Shown one piece after another: positions 8,687 to 17,801 of a stretch of 64,000 nucleotides of DNA. A model generated the notes under the pieces. It was not told the origin of the DNA. It did no database searches and was given only the letters and a program-made list of their open reading frames with translations. The number at the start of each line of letters is the position of its first letter. Positions within the stretch are counted from its first letter, which is position 1. The position numbers and the translations under genes are program-made. This stretch comes from Acidianus sp. HS-5 (GTDB lineage Archaea; Thermoproteota; Thermoprotei_A; Sulfolobales; Sulfolobaceae): positions 1,798,001 to 1,862,000 of the forward strand of contig NZ_AP025245.1 of assembly GCF_021655615.1 (NCBI RefSeq). Reading direction: 5' to 3'.

Positions 8687-9076
8687 ATGAGTTTAGAAGA
8701 AAGTTTGAAATCAAGTGTAGTTTTGATTTCTCCTTCTGATATAGAGGAAAGCGTAAAGAAAATAGAAGAAGAAATAAAATCGCATGAACAGATTGACATA
8801 GATTTTCAAAAGAAAATTCAAGAGGAACTTGATAAAATATGGAGTACATTATCTTGGCTAAAAATAGCTGAATCGCAAGGAGTCTGGAAGACTAAGACTT
8901 GCAGGCACTCAATTGACGGAGTTTGTGAGGCATGGAATATAAGCGATCCAACAAAACTAGGAATACCCCAAGAAGTAATTTCAATAAATCAAGATGGTAC
9001 AAAAAGAATAGTAGTTGCTAAATTTTACCAAATATGCATTACTTGTCCATTATATGAACCCAGAAGAGGCCAGTAA
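8687..9076 (+). CDS. Conserved hypothetical protein with four-cysteine motif
   Basis: This is a 129-residue protein. The first 60 residues are acidic and helical (probably coiled coil), and the C-terminal half contains C-x7-C in CRHSIDGVC and C-x2-C in CITCPLYEPRRG. The four cysteines, with a nearby His, could bind zinc or an Fe-S cluster. I do not recognise a named family; similar small Cys-containing proteins occur in Sulfolobales. The ATG follows a TATA-like gcttaaaaag by about 28 bases, which fits a leaderless message. The last 27 bases overlap the convergent HTH gene. Confidence 0.6.
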   Translation: MSLEESLKSSVVLISPSDIEESVKKIEEEIKSHEQIDIDFQKKIQEELDKIWSTLSWLKIAESQGVWKTKTCRHSIDGVCEAWNISDPTKLGIPQEVISINQDGTKRIVVAKFYQICITCPLYEPRRGQ

Positions 9077-9406
9077 TTTTTTACCTTCTATTTCATCCAA
9101 AATTTTCTTAAGTTCATCAATTTTTTCAGTATTCGCATTAGGATATTCTGAAAACACTTCTATAACACTGTTCACAAGATCGTTTAAGATTACATCAATT
9201 ATTCTCTCTTTCTCATCATCTTTAGCTATTTCAAAGGTTTTCAAAATTGTATCATCACTTGGATGAGTCAAGCCTTTAGTGAATTTCACTATAGCAGCTG
9301 GAGTTATTCCAAGCTCTTCTGCTAGTTCTTTTCTTGACCTTTTTTCTAAAAGGATACTAATAATCTCTTGTCTAGCTTCCTTACTTAGATTGTGTATAGC
9401 CTTCAT
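9050..9406 (-). CDS. Helix-turn-helix (XRE-like) DNA-binding protein
   Basis: This is a 118-residue protein whose residues 10-50 form a clear helix-turn-helix (RKELAEELGITPAAIVKFTKG), of the Cro/XRE type. A helical C-terminus (about 60-115) probably dimerises or binds a partner. Small archaeal HTH proteins of this kind act as local regulators. It is convergent with the four-cysteine protein, overlapping it by 27 bases, and divergent from the dehydrogenase-like gene at 9460. The 53-base spacer would hold both promoters. Targets are unknown. Confidence 0.75.
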   Translation of the reverse strand: MKAIHNLSKEARQEIISILLEKRSRKELAEELGITPAAIVKFTKGLTHPSDDTILKTFEIAKDDEKERIIDVILNDLVNSVIEVFSEYPNANTEKIDELKKILDEIEGKKLLASSGFI

Positions 9407-9459
9407 TTAATGTCAGTTTAGTGCTAAAACTTAAAAGAGAAGTTTATAATTGCTTTCAC

Positions 9460-10344
9460 ATGATATCAATTATATTTAACCAAGGTATTATTCCCAAGGA
9501 TGTTGTTGAAAGACCTATTAATAACGATTTTGTATTGGTATCACCAGATAAAGTACTTTTGACCTTTATTGAAAATTCAATATATTTAGGATTATTATGG
9601 GTTAGACCTTGGACTACATTGGGTAGCATTGGAATAGGCAAAATAGAAGCTGTAGGAGTAGATGTAGATCCTACGTTACAAGGTAAAAACGTAGTAGTTT
9701 TACCTTATTCTAGAAAATACGGAGGAATAGGAACAGAAATTGATGGATTATTAACTGAAAAAGCAGTAGTGCCTGACGACGCTATAGTTGCTCTTCCTGA
9801 GAAATTTGACGATAAAGCACTCCTTTATCCGTTTATATCTATAGCATCACAAATAGTTGAACTTGCAAAAGGAGAAAAAGTACTGATTATAGGTTCGGGC
9901 TTGCTAGGATTATTAACTTATCAATATCTTTTAGATAACTCTGTTGATGTTAGTTTATATACGGATATTCCAGGTAAAAAAATCCAAGGAGTGAAGGAGG
10001 TTAAAAATCTAGAAGAAGGTAAATGGGACATAGTAGTATTATCAACGATGAGAGGATGGGCTAGATATATTGCAGAAAGGCTAATTATTGAAGACGGGAG
10101 AATAATAGTCCCCGCTTTCATGAATACGTGGCCTCCGACTTTACCTCCTAAGTCAGTAAGAATATATCCAAAAAAGATGGATAATATACTCCAAAAAACT
10201 GAGAAAATTTCGGATAAATTCTTTAACGAAAATATAGCTTATTCCGATGATGTTTTGTCAAGTATTCCTACATCAAAAAATGGTATTATAGTAAACGTGA
10301 AAAAAGCGTTAAGTTCTTACGTCAATTCTTCCTTAATAACTTGA
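9460..10344 (+). CDS. Alcohol dehydrogenase-like (MDR superfamily) protein without zinc site
   Basis: This 294-residue protein shows the MDR layout: a GroES-like N-terminal half and a Rossmann domain with VLIIGSGLLGLLTYQ. It is shorter than typical alcohol dehydrogenases (about 340 residues) and lacks the catalytic Cys/His zinc ligands and the four-Cys structural zinc lobe, so ordinary alcohol oxidation is unlikely. I use ATG 9460; a GTG at 9421 would add 13 residues but leaves no room for a promoter, whereas cttaaaag near 9432 lies about 27 bases before 9460. The 3' end overlaps the convergent aminotransferase gene by 28 bases. Function unassigned. Confidence 0.7.
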   Translation: MISIIFNQGIIPKDVVERPINNDFVLVSPDKVLLTFIENSIYLGLLWVRPWTTLGSIGIGKIEAVGVDVDPTLQGKNVVVLPYSRKYGGIGTEIDGLLTEKAVVPDDAIVALPEKFDDKALLYPFISIASQIVELAKGEKVLIIGSGLLGLLTYQYLLDNSVDVSLYTDIPGKKIQGVKEVKNLEEGKWDIVVLSTMRGWARYIAERLIIEDGRIIVPAFMNTWPPTLPPKSVRIYPKKMDNILQKTEKISDKFFNENIAYSDDVLSSIPTSKNGIIVNVKKALSSYVNSSLIT

Positions 10345-11525
10345 CCTAAGATCTTGATTCCTTCAATTAACTTTTCTTTAGGCGGAAAACTGAAGTTTAG
10401 TCTCATAGTATTTCTTCCACTATAATCATAATAGAAGCTCGAACCGGGTACATAAGCTACTCCCATTTGTAAAGCCTTAGATAGCATATTTAACGTATCA
10501 ACTTTTTCTGGTAACCATGTAAATACAAACATTCCTCCAACTGGCTTAGACCACCTTGCTTCCTTAGGGAAATATTCGTCTATTACTTGTAGCATCACAT
10601 CTCTTTTCTCTCTGTAGAGTTGTCTAACTTTTGGAACATTATTTTGAATAACGTTCCTTCTTATCGCTTCAGCGGCTATAAATTGAGTAAAGCTTGGCGT
10701 ATGTAAATCTACGTTTTGTTTATACAACTCAACATTCTGTATTATCTCTTCATCTGCAACAATCCAACCTAATCTAAAGCCAGGAGCCAAGATCTTGCTA
10801 AATGTTCCAGTGTAGATTACCCTACCTTCTTTATCTAAAGCCTTTATTGGAGCAGGACTTTCTCCTTCAAATACTAGGAATCCGTAAGCATCATCTTCTA
10901 CTATTAAGAAATCATATTGAGAAGCTAATTCTAAAACTCTCTTTCTACCGCCTATATCTAACGTAGTTCCTCCAGGATTCTGGGCAGTAGGAATTATATA
11001 AAGTAACTTTGGAGATTTACCTTCAGATTTTAATTTTTTCAACTCATCTTCAAGCTTATCTAGATCTGGCCCCATTTCTGTTAGAGGAATTCCGTGAAAT
11101 TGAGGATTCCTTGCTCTTAATATATTTAATGCCGCTAAATAGCTTGGCGTTTCTACAAATACATGATCTCCAGGATCCACTAGCAAGCTAAATAAAATAA
11201 ATAGAGCTTCCTGACTACCTACAGTCACAAAAATATTATTCTCACTTATTCCTGTAATACCCCTTTGTGATGAAAGATTGACAAGCTCTTTCCTTAATTC
11301 CGGTATTCCCGCTGTCGCTGAATACTGTAACGCACGAGATGCGTAATTTTCCAAGATGTAATCTGTTATATTCTTTATATCTTCTGCAGGGAACGTTGAA
11401 GGATCTGGTAATCCTCCAGCTAAACTAATTACGTTTTTGCCCTCAGTAAGTTTCAGTAAATCTCTTATCTCAGAAGTTTTTAAGAGTGTGGTATCTTTAG
11501 AAAGAAACTTCGACCATTTAGCCAT
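10317..11525 (-). CDS. PLP-dependent class I/II aminotransferase (LysN/aromatic aminotransferase-like)
   Basis: This is a 402-residue fold-type I aminotransferase. The Schiff-base lysine is K244 in GTFSKILAPGFRLGW; VEDDAYG holds the Asp that contacts the pyridine nitrogen, and the phosphate-binding region TVGSQEAL is intact. The FSKILAPG...RLGW signature is typical of the LysN / 2-aminoadipate and aromatic aminotransferase group, which serves lysine synthesis by the aminoadipate route in Sulfolobales. Exact specificity cannot be read. Two in-frame ATGs exist (11531 and 11525). I prefer 11525 because the TATA-like taataaata lies about 25 bases upstream of it. The cinA-like gene starts divergently only 34 bases away. 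Confidence 0.82.
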   Translation of the reverse strand: MAKWSKFLSKDTTLLKTSEIRDLLKLTEGKNVISLAGGLPDPSTFPAEDIKNITDYILENYASRALQYSATAGIPELRKELVNLSSQRGITGISENNIFVTVGSQEALFILFSLLVDPGDHVFVETPSYLAALNILRARNPQFHGIPLTEMGPDLDKLEDELKKLKSEGKSPKLLYIIPTAQNPGGTTLDIGGRKRVLELASQYDFLIVEDDAYGFLVFEGESPAPIKALDKEGRVIYTGTFSKILAPGFRLGWIVADEEIIQNVELYKQNVDLHTPSFTQFIAAEAIRRNVIQNNVPKVRQLYREKRDVMLQVIDEYFPKEARWSKPVGGMFVFTWLPEKVDTLNMLSKALQMGVAYVPGSSFYYDYSGRNTMRLNFSFPPKEKLIEGIKILGQVIKEELT

Positions 11526-11559
11526 AAGCATAATTAGAGGGATTGGTATTTATTATTTT

Positions 11560-12363
11560 ATGAGAACGTACTTAGCAGAAATTTTGAGCATAGGTAATGA
11601 GATACTCAGTGGTAGAACAGTTAACACAAATGCCTCACATATCGCAAGAAGGTTAACTTCACTGGGTTTTACTGTAAGGCGAATAACTGTAGTTATGGAC
11701 GAACTTGATGAAATTTCACAAGGTTTTAAGGAAGCCATACAAAGAAATCCTAAAATAATAATATCGACAGGAGGATTGGGACCTACATACGACGATAAAA
11801 CAGCCGAAGGACTGAGTTTAGCGTTAAGAAGAAAATTAACAATAAACAAAAAAGCTCTAGAAGAAATTGAAAACAAATACAAAAAATTAGGATTAGAAAT
11901 TACAGAAGAAAGAAGGAAAATGGCAATTATGCCTGAAGGTTCGGTCGCGGTAGAAAACTCTAAGGGGATTGCTCCAGGTATTTACATAGAGCAAAACGGT
12001 ATAGAAATACTTGCGACTCCAGGCGTACCGAGAGAAATGGAGGATATTCTAGAAACGTTCATCAAAAAATACATTAAAACTAAACCAGAAGTAAGATATG
12101 TAGAAGAAGTAATCTATGCAGATAAAGTTATGGAGTCTGCACTAGCCCCGTACGTCAAGCAGTTAGTAAAGAAATACGACCTATACATAAAGACTCATCC
12201 TAAAGGTTATGAGTTAAGCAATCCTTCTCTAGAAATTCAAATAGCAGGAAATAGTGAGAATGAAAATGAAATAAAGAAAAGAATAGAGAGCTGTATCAAC
12301 GAGCTCAAGGAATATATAAAAAATCTAGGAGGAACTATCAAGACCTCTCAAGAAAATCAATAA
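11560..12363 (+). CDS. CinA-like molybdopterin-binding-fold protein
   Basis: This 267-residue protein contains the MoCF-biosynthesis (MoaB/MogA-like) domain found at the N-terminus of CinA: AEILSIGNEILSGRTVNTNA at the start, STGGLGPTYDDKT for the phosphate/pterin loop, and ATPGVPREM. It lacks the C-terminal nicotinamide-mononucleotide deamidase domain of bacterial CinA, as is usual for archaeal stand-alone versions, which are often annotated as nicotinamide mononucleotide deamidase-related. The biochemical role is uncertain. ATG 11560 is chosen because the family N-terminus starts there; extending upstream would run into the divergent aminotransferase gene. The 3' end overlaps the convergent hydrolase by 26 bases. 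Confidence 0.8.
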   Translation: MRTYLAEILSIGNEILSGRTVNTNASHIARRLTSLGFTVRRITVVMDELDEISQGFKEAIQRNPKIIISTGGLGPTYDDKTAEGLSLALRRKLTINKKALEEIENKYKKLGLEITEERRKMAIMPEGSVAVENSKGIAPGIYIEQNGIEILATPGVPREMEDILETFIKKYIKTKPEVRYVEEVIYADKVMESALAPYVKQLVKKYDLYIKTHPKGYELSNPSLEIQIAGNSENENEIKKRIESCINELKEYIKNLGGTIKTSQENQ

Positions 12364-13102
12364 TTAAAGACAACATCTCATCTGGAGCTTCAAAATTTAA
12401 GAAATGCCCATAACCGTTAAGTATTCTATAATTTGAGTTAGGAATTGTTAGCATCATGTTCAAGTTTTGCTTAAGCTTATCCTCACTACCGTAAATAAGT
12501 AACGTCTTTTCATAAATTTTAGGAAGATCTCTAGAGTAATCCTTAGAGTGAAGCAATCCATCTACCGCATATTTATAACCTAAAGGATTATTTTCGTTAT
12601 AAACTTCAAGTAATTTCCTCCAAGCTATGGGATTCAAAGTTAAAGAATCCGCAAAATCTCCTATGGTTTTCCTATATTCTGCTAGTGCTTCCATTCCAAA
12701 ATTAAGAGCAATTGAAACGTAATTTTCATAAGGTTCTGGGTTAGGTGCCTTATACAATGCACCAGACAATATTATTTTATCAACAGGATTTTTCAATGCA
12801 TAATCTATTGCTATTAAGGTTCCTAACGAATGCCCAATAATTATTGGATTATCAAGTCTAAGATATTCTATTAGTCCTTTAAGATCTTTAGAATGATCTT
12901 TAATTTTATACTCATAAGGTAAAAGTGAGGATCTTCCATGACCTCTAAGATCGTAAGAAATTACAGCATACTTTTGAGAAAGTTGATATGCAATATCAGA
13001 CCAACTTTTATATGAACCTGCTAAATGGTGAATTAAAATAACCGGCTTTCCTTCTCCTCTTATTTCATAGTAAATTTTAGCATCGTCTAAAATTACGAAC
13101 AT
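12338..13102 (-). CDS. Alpha/beta-hydrolase fold protein
   Basis: This 254-residue alpha/beta hydrolase has the nucleophile elbow GHSLG, an oxyanion-hole HH motif (VILIHHLAGSYKSW), an acid residue around YGSEDKL and the catalytic histidine in NGYGHFLNFE. It is thus a complete esterase, lipase or C-C hydrolase candidate of the non-secreted type; the substrate is unknown. A GTG at 13111 overlaps the pheT stop. I prefer ATG 13102, just after the pheT TAG at 13104-13106. Being directly downstream of pheST on the same strand, it is probably read through from that operon. Confidence 0.8.
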   Translation of the reverse strand: MFVILDDAKIYYEIRGEGKPVILIHHLAGSYKSWSDIAYQLSQKYAVISYDLRGHGRSSLLPYEYKIKDHSKDLKGLIEYLRLDNPIIIGHSLGTLIAIDYALKNPVDKIILSGALYKAPNPEPYENYVSIALNFGMEALAEYRKTIGDFADSLTLNPIAWRKLLEVYNENNPLGYKYAVDGLLHSKDYSRDLPKIYEKTLLIYGSEDKLKQNLNMMLTIPNSNYRILNGYGHFLNFEAPDEMLSLIIDFLERS

Positions 13103-13103
13103 G

Positions 13104-14720
13104 CTAACCACACAACTTTTCCAAGTAGATTTCTACTATAACTACGGGGTTTTCTATATTAAATTTCTCTAATATTTCTGGAGAAATCTCGCCTATTTCT
13201 CCTACTTCATTATTATTAATCAATATTTTTGCAGATCTACCTTTAATAAAGTAGTCCTTATCTTCTTTGACATAATTGGGTTCCTTTCCTTTTAAATTAT
13301 ATAATATCTGATGAATTACTGACTGCAACTCCTCATAAGATACTTTACTATTCATTATTGCAAGACAGGCTCTAGTATCGTTTTTATACCCGGTATCACT
13401 TTCTATGTTCCTTATTACGACATCTCCTACTTCAAACGTTCTTACAGGAAATCTAGCATGCTGATTTTTAGCTAAGAATTTAAGCATATTCCAAATAAGA
13501 GAATTTCTAACGGAATCATATTCTAGAGTTATAGGATTCTCTATTTTAACATAATTACCGGATAATAACGATGACTTATTTAATACAAAGGTGAAAATTT
13601 CCTGAAATCCTCCGCCTATAGCTAAATCTCTAAAAGCTCTCTCCAATTTGGTTATTGGTAAAAGTTCTCCCATTCCTTTGCTTGTATATTTTGGTAAGTT
13701 AAAGCTTCTATATCCATAAGCCATTGCAACGTCTTCTGCAACATCAACGAATGTCATTATATCTATTCTATAAGGGGGAACAATAACTTCTATGTCGTCC
13801 CCATTAATATTAGTGTCCATCCTCATCATTCTGATATATTTAGATACTTCCTCAGTTGACAGACTTAGACCGAGTCTCTTACTTATATCTTCAGTTTTCA
13901 CTGATAGCCTATCATGAATTAATAAAGGAGACTTATCAACATACCTAGAGACTTTAATTGCACCTATCTTACTTCCTCCTTCTGCAAAATTACTAACTAG
14001 TATATCTAAAGTTTGGGCAACTGCACTAAGACTAGTACCAGTAACGTCAATAAATAGGTTCTTAGTAGACGCCTCAAGCCTTGTCTTATTTGAATTTATT
14101 ATCGGTGGAATGCTTAATACTTGCCCATCTTCTTGTAATATTGCAGGCGAATAAGAGCCGTTAATCGATATATATCCGTAAAGTTTACCTTGCTCTGTAG
14201 AGGATAATACATCTGAAACACTCATTTCCTTATCAGAATTTAAAGGAATAAACTTGTAATCCAATGGTATTTTACTGTACTTTATCGTCTTACCATCAAT
14301 TTTATCCAAATCATGAATACCTATTGCAACTTTCTTCCTTCTCCTACCTATAGTACAATGTAATTTTTCCTGGAATTGTATTATCTCTTTTATCCTATCA
14401 TCATCAAGTTTTACATCATAAATAATTGCTCCAAGGGCATAAGGTCTACTTTCCACATCTTCTATTATCATCTGATAATCAGTAGGAGTTACCTCGTACT
14501 TAGCTTCACCTAATTTTCTTCCAAGAATTCCCTCAACAGCCCTTTTTATCCCTTCCGGACTAAGCATATCAAGCCTATCAGAGTTTATCTCAATTTCAAG
14601 TTCGTCTTCTCCCTTCTTTTCAACTTCAGATTTCAAATTAAATAGAACATCATTTAAGTCCTTATCTTCTAATCCTAGCAAGCTAAGTAGTCTAGACTCT
14701 TTTAATACAATATTTACCAC
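13104..14720 (-). CDS. pheT: Phenylalanine--tRNA ligase, beta subunit
   Basis: The 538-residue beta subunit of the (alpha-beta)2 synthetase is of the archaeal/eukaryotic type and lacks the N-terminal EMAP/OB domain of bacterial PheT. B3/B4 editing-domain sequence lies around residues 90-270, the B5 domain around 275-345 (IDIMTFVDVAEDVAMAYGY), and a catalytic-like core follows. The start is GTG at 14718-14720, sharing its first base with the pheS TAG (TAGTG), so translation is coupled and stoichiometric production is expected. Confidence 0.95.
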   Translation of the reverse strand: MVNIVLKESRLLSLLGLEDKDLNDVLFNLKSEVEKKGEDELEIEINSDRLDMLSPEGIKRAVEGILGRKLGEAKYEVTPTDYQMIIEDVESRPYALGAIIYDVKLDDDRIKEIIQFQEKLHCTIGRRRKKVAIGIHDLDKIDGKTIKYSKIPLDYKFIPLNSDKEMSVSDVLSSTEQGKLYGYISINGSYSPAILQEDGQVLSIPPIINSNKTRLEASTKNLFIDVTGTSLSAVAQTLDILVSNFAEGGSKIGAIKVSRYVDKSPLLIHDRLSVKTEDISKRLGLSLSTEEVSKYIRMMRMDTNINGDDIEVIVPPYRIDIMTFVDVAEDVAMAYGYRSFNLPKYTSKGMGELLPITKLERAFRDLAIGGGFQEIFTFVLNKSSLLSGNYVKIENPITLEYDSVRNSLIWNMLKFLAKNQHARFPVRTFEVGDVVIRNIESDTGYKNDTRACLAIMNSKVSYEELQSVIHQILYNLKGKEPNYVKEDKDYFIKGRSAKILINNNEVGEIGEISPEILEKFNIENPVVIVEIYLEKLCG

Positions 14721-16126
14721 TAATACACCACCTTTCTATTTCTTAAGTATTCAATATCATCAGAATACAAGTCTCTTATGTCTTTAATCCCTAAGAATAA
14801 CATGGCAAGCCTGTCTAATCCTAATCCCCAAGCGCCTGCTGGCATTTTAACCCCTGCAGGTTCAGTAACTTCTGGTCTCAATAGCCCTGCTCCGGCCATT
14901 TCTACCCAACCCAAACCTTGAATATAGCCGTAAACCTCCACACTAGGTTCAGTAAACGGGAAGTAAGCAGGCTTAAACTTAACTTCCTTAATTCCTATTC
15001 CTGAGAATATTGCTTTCAAAGTCGATAAAAGCTCTCTAAAGTTGAAACTCTCATCTATAACTAGACCGTCTAATTGGTGAAATTCTATCAGATGCGTAGC
15101 ATCTATTGCGTCTGGCCTAAACACTTTACCTATAGTAAATACTTTAATTTCCTTGCTGGGAGATGTGGAGAGAACCCTTGCTGTAGTTGCAGTAGTTTGA
15201 CTCCTTAAAACTAGGGATTTTGCTATTTCTTCATTCCATTCATACTTCCATAGTTTTTCGTGAACTTCTTTTACCTTGCTTACTAAACTTTTATTCAGCA
15301 GTTCTCCTTTACCATTAACCTTAAAGCTATCATGTATTTCCCTTGCAGGATGATCTTGTGCTTGGAATAACATATCAAAATTATAAAATTCCATTTCAAC
15401 GAAATCGCTCTTAACTTCCTTAAAACCAAGTGAAACCATAACATCCTTAACATGCTCTAAGAATTCTCTAAAATAGTGCTTTTTGCCTAAAGTAATAAAA
15501 GGAGGTAAAGCCTCAACATTATACTCCTTTAATTCATACTTAGTCCATTCCTTATTTCTCAATAACTCCGGAGTTAAATATGTAATTGAAGGACGTATTT
15601 GAGGTTCCCTAATTAGAGTCAATAACAAAACCTTGTTTTTCTTTATCTCAATAAGTCCTCTACTTTCTAACTCCTTTAAGTATTTCCTATCTTCTTCTGA
15701 AAGTTCTTGCGATGAAGATACCTTCTTAAGAACTGAGTATTCTGGTGATGTGTAAGAAGATTTTAAAGGAACTACTTCGCCTTTATCTACCTTAATCAAT
15801 CCCTTTTTCCTTGCCCAACTTAAAGCAATATTAAAATCTTTAAATAGTTTTGCTATTTCCTGGACTTTTTTACTTTCGCCTTTTAAAAAATTTACTAAGT
15901 TATCCTCAGGAAGTCCTTCCTTTAACCTTTCTTCTCCTTCTTTTGTAAGCATGACTAAATCTTTTTCTTCTTCCCTTACGTCAACGTAACCCTTCTCCTT
16001 TAAAAGATAAGCTAGACTAAACACAGCAGTTTCTGGAATGATAGAAGAAAGTTCTGTGGAATAAGCTGATTTATTCTCTTTCTTTTTTAAAAAATCAATG
16101 ATCTTTATCTCGTTTTCGCTTAACAT
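14720..16126 (-). CDS. pheS: Phenylalanine--tRNA ligase, alpha subunit
   Basis: The 468-residue catalytic subunit attaches phenylalanine to tRNA-Phe. The N-terminal ~170 residues form the winged-helix DNA/tRNA-binding domains of archaeal/eukaryotic PheS. The class II core follows, with motif 2 around LLRSQTTATTARVL and FTIGKVFRPDAIDATHLIEFHQLDG, and motif 3 GAWGLGLDRLAMLFLGIKDI near the C-terminus. The length is typical for archaea. It is first of the pheST pair; the UPF0173 hydrolase ends only 4 bases upstream, so the message probably begins at that gene's promoter. Confidence 0.95.
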   Translation of the reverse strand: MLSENEIKIIDFLKKKENKSAYSTELSSIIPETAVFSLAYLLKEKGYVDVREEEKDLVMLTKEGEERLKEGLPEDNLVNFLKGESKKVQEIAKLFKDFNIALSWARKKGLIKVDKGEVVPLKSSYTSPEYSVLKKVSSSQELSEEDRKYLKELESRGLIEIKKNKVLLLTLIREPQIRPSITYLTPELLRNKEWTKYELKEYNVEALPPFITLGKKHYFREFLEHVKDVMVSLGFKEVKSDFVEMEFYNFDMLFQAQDHPAREIHDSFKVNGKGELLNKSLVSKVKEVHEKLWKYEWNEEIAKSLVLRSQTTATTARVLSTSPSKEIKVFTIGKVFRPDAIDATHLIEFHQLDGLVIDESFNFRELLSTLKAIFSGIGIKEVKFKPAYFPFTEPSVEVYGYIQGLGWVEMAGAGLLRPEVTEPAGVKMPAGAWGLGLDRLAMLFLGIKDIRDLYSDDIEYLRNRKVVY

Positions 16127-16130
16127 GGCT

Positions 16131-16811
16131 TTACAACTCTATGCTCTCTCCTGATTGTAAGATTATCGGCTTATAACCCTTCTCTTTAACGTATTTCTCG
16201 AACTCGTTTGGGTCTACTTTAATTAAATCCCAAGTATTATAATGAATTGGAATTACTCCCTTCTTTGGTTTTATCATATCTACTGCTATTGATGCTTGAT
16301 AAGGATCCATAGTAAATCTTCCTCCTATTGGTAGTAACGCATAGTCAGGCTTAAATACGTCACCTATAATCTTCATGCCTTCAAATAATCCAGTATCTCC
16401 TGCGTGATAAATAGTTACTCCGTTTGCAGAAATTACAATGCCCGTAGGATCACTATGCTCGCTTGAATGAATAGCTTGAGTTAGCGCTAACTTTATACCT
16501 TGATAGTCAACATATCCTCCAACGTTAGCAGGTATCATTCTATCCCATGAGATATTATGTTCTTTGTTTAAGTAATTCTCCAAATCCCATGTAGCGAAAA
16601 GTACCGCTTTCTTATTTCTAGCCATGATTTCTACAGTATCTCCTAAATGATCGTAATGGTCGTGAGTAACTGCTACTAAATCGAAATCGTCAAAATAGGA
16701 TAGTTTGACCGGAGCTGTTGGATTATTCTTTATGAAAGGATCTATTATTATCTTTTTTCCTTGTAAATTTAGTTCAACTGCGGCATGACCTAACCATCTT
16801 AAGGAAGGCAT
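16131..16811 (-). CDS. UPF0173 metallo-beta-lactamase-fold hydrolase
   Basis: This is a 226-residue MBL-fold protein with the metal motif THDHYDH, further ligands HSSEH and HAGDTG, and IPIHYNTW at the C-terminus. It matches UPF0173 (YtkL-like) hydrolases, whose physiological substrate is unsettled. It is the first gene of an apparent unit with pheS and pheT (4-base gap). A TATA-like gtttttatt near 16838 is about 27 bases from the ATG at 16811, giving a leaderless start. The map gene diverges 38 bases away, so the two promoters overlap. Confidence 0.87.
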   Translation of the reverse strand: MPSLRWLGHAAVELNLQGKKIIIDPFIKNNPTAPVKLSYFDDFDLVAVTHDHYDHLGDTVEIMARNKKAVLFATWDLENYLNKEHNISWDRMIPANVGGYVDYQGIKLALTQAIHSSEHSDPTGIVISANGVTIYHAGDTGLFEGMKIIGDVFKPDYALLPIGGRFTMDPYQASIAVDMIKPKKGVIPIHYNTWDLIKVDPNEFEKYVKEKGYKPIILQSGESIEL

Positions 16812-16849
16812 GAGATAATATTAATAACTGAGAAATAAAAACTTCCATT

Positions 16850-17743
16850 ATGACAGATGAGGAATTAAAAATTCTCATAAAAGCGGGAAAAATTGCCGCA
16901 GAAGCTAGAGATGCCGGGGCAAAAATGATAAAGCCTGGAGCAAAAGTTCTTGACGTCTGCGAAGCTGTAGAGAAAATGATAATTGAAAAAGGAGCTTTTC
17001 CAGCTTTTCCCTGTAATTTATCTATAAATTATGAGGCAGCACATTATAGTCCAGTTATAGGAGATGAAAAAGTTATACCTGAGGGAGCAGTAGTAAAGTT
17101 AGATATTGGAGCGCAAATTGATGGCTATATTTCAGATACTGCAGTAACTGTTGCTTTAGACGATAAATATCAAAGGCTTGCAGATACGTCTAAAGAGGCA
17201 TTAAGTGCCGCAATCTCAAATTTTAGGCCTGGCGTAGCTCTTGGCAACATAGGAAAAGTTATTGAAAAAATAATTAGAATGAACGGATATTCTCCCATTA
17301 GAAATTTAGGAGGGCATCTCATAAGAAGATATGAACTTCATGCAGGAGTCTTTGTGCCCAATGTTTACGAGAGAAATATGGGAATAATAATGGAAGGAAA
17401 TACTTATGCTATAGAGCCATTTGCTACTAACGGATTTGGCGAAGTGATTGAAGGTAAAATTGAGACTATCTATTCAGCTAAGTCCTTTGTCCCTAAAGGA
17501 CTTTCGGAGGATGAAAAGCAATTCCTGGATGTAATAAATAATAGATTTAAAACTCTACCGTTCTCAGAAAGATGGCTTTCAGACTTAGGAGATAAGGAGA
17601 AAGTGGAGAGAACTCTTAAAAGCTTAGTCAGAAAGAAAGCATTATATTCATATGCAGTATTAATAGAAATAAGGAAAGGGATGGTATCACAATTCGAACA
17701 CACAGTTTACGTAGGCAAGGACGAGACAATAATAATAACGTAA
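16850..17743 (+). CDS. map: Methionine aminopeptidase, type II
   Basis: This 297-residue cytosolic metallopeptidase removes the initiator methionine. All five metal ligands of the pita-bread fold are recognisable: DIGAQIDGYISDT supplies two Asp, GGHLI the His, YAIEPFAT a Glu, and SQFEHTV near the C-terminus the last Glu. The insertion that distinguishes type II enzymes (archaeal/eukaryotic) is present around residues 190-265. The TATA-like tattaata near 16821 lies about 28 bases before the ATG. The gene diverges from the UPF0173/pheST unit. Confidence 0.93.
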   Translation: MTDEELKILIKAGKIAAEARDAGAKMIKPGAKVLDVCEAVEKMIIEKGAFPAFPCNLSINYEAAHYSPVIGDEKVIPEGAVVKLDIGAQIDGYISDTAVTVALDDKYQRLADTSKEALSAAISNFRPGVALGNIGKVIEKIIRMNGYSPIRNLGGHLIRRYELHAGVFVPNVYERNMGIIMEGNTYAIEPFATNGFGEVIEGKIETIYSAKSFVPKGLSEDEKQFLDVINNRFKTLPFSERWLSDLGDKEKVERTLKSLVRKKALYSYAVLIEIRKGMVSQFEHTVYVGKDETIIIT

Positions 17744-17801
17744 AATTAGATTTTGGTAAAAGTTTAATTTGGACAAATGCAGATAAGTTACAAGAAGGCA
17801 T

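Noticed and set aside
8626..8799. N-terminal extension of the DUF2192 protein to ATG 8799
   Set aside because: The extra 58 residues are antisense to the divergent gene and look like non-coding shadow sequence.
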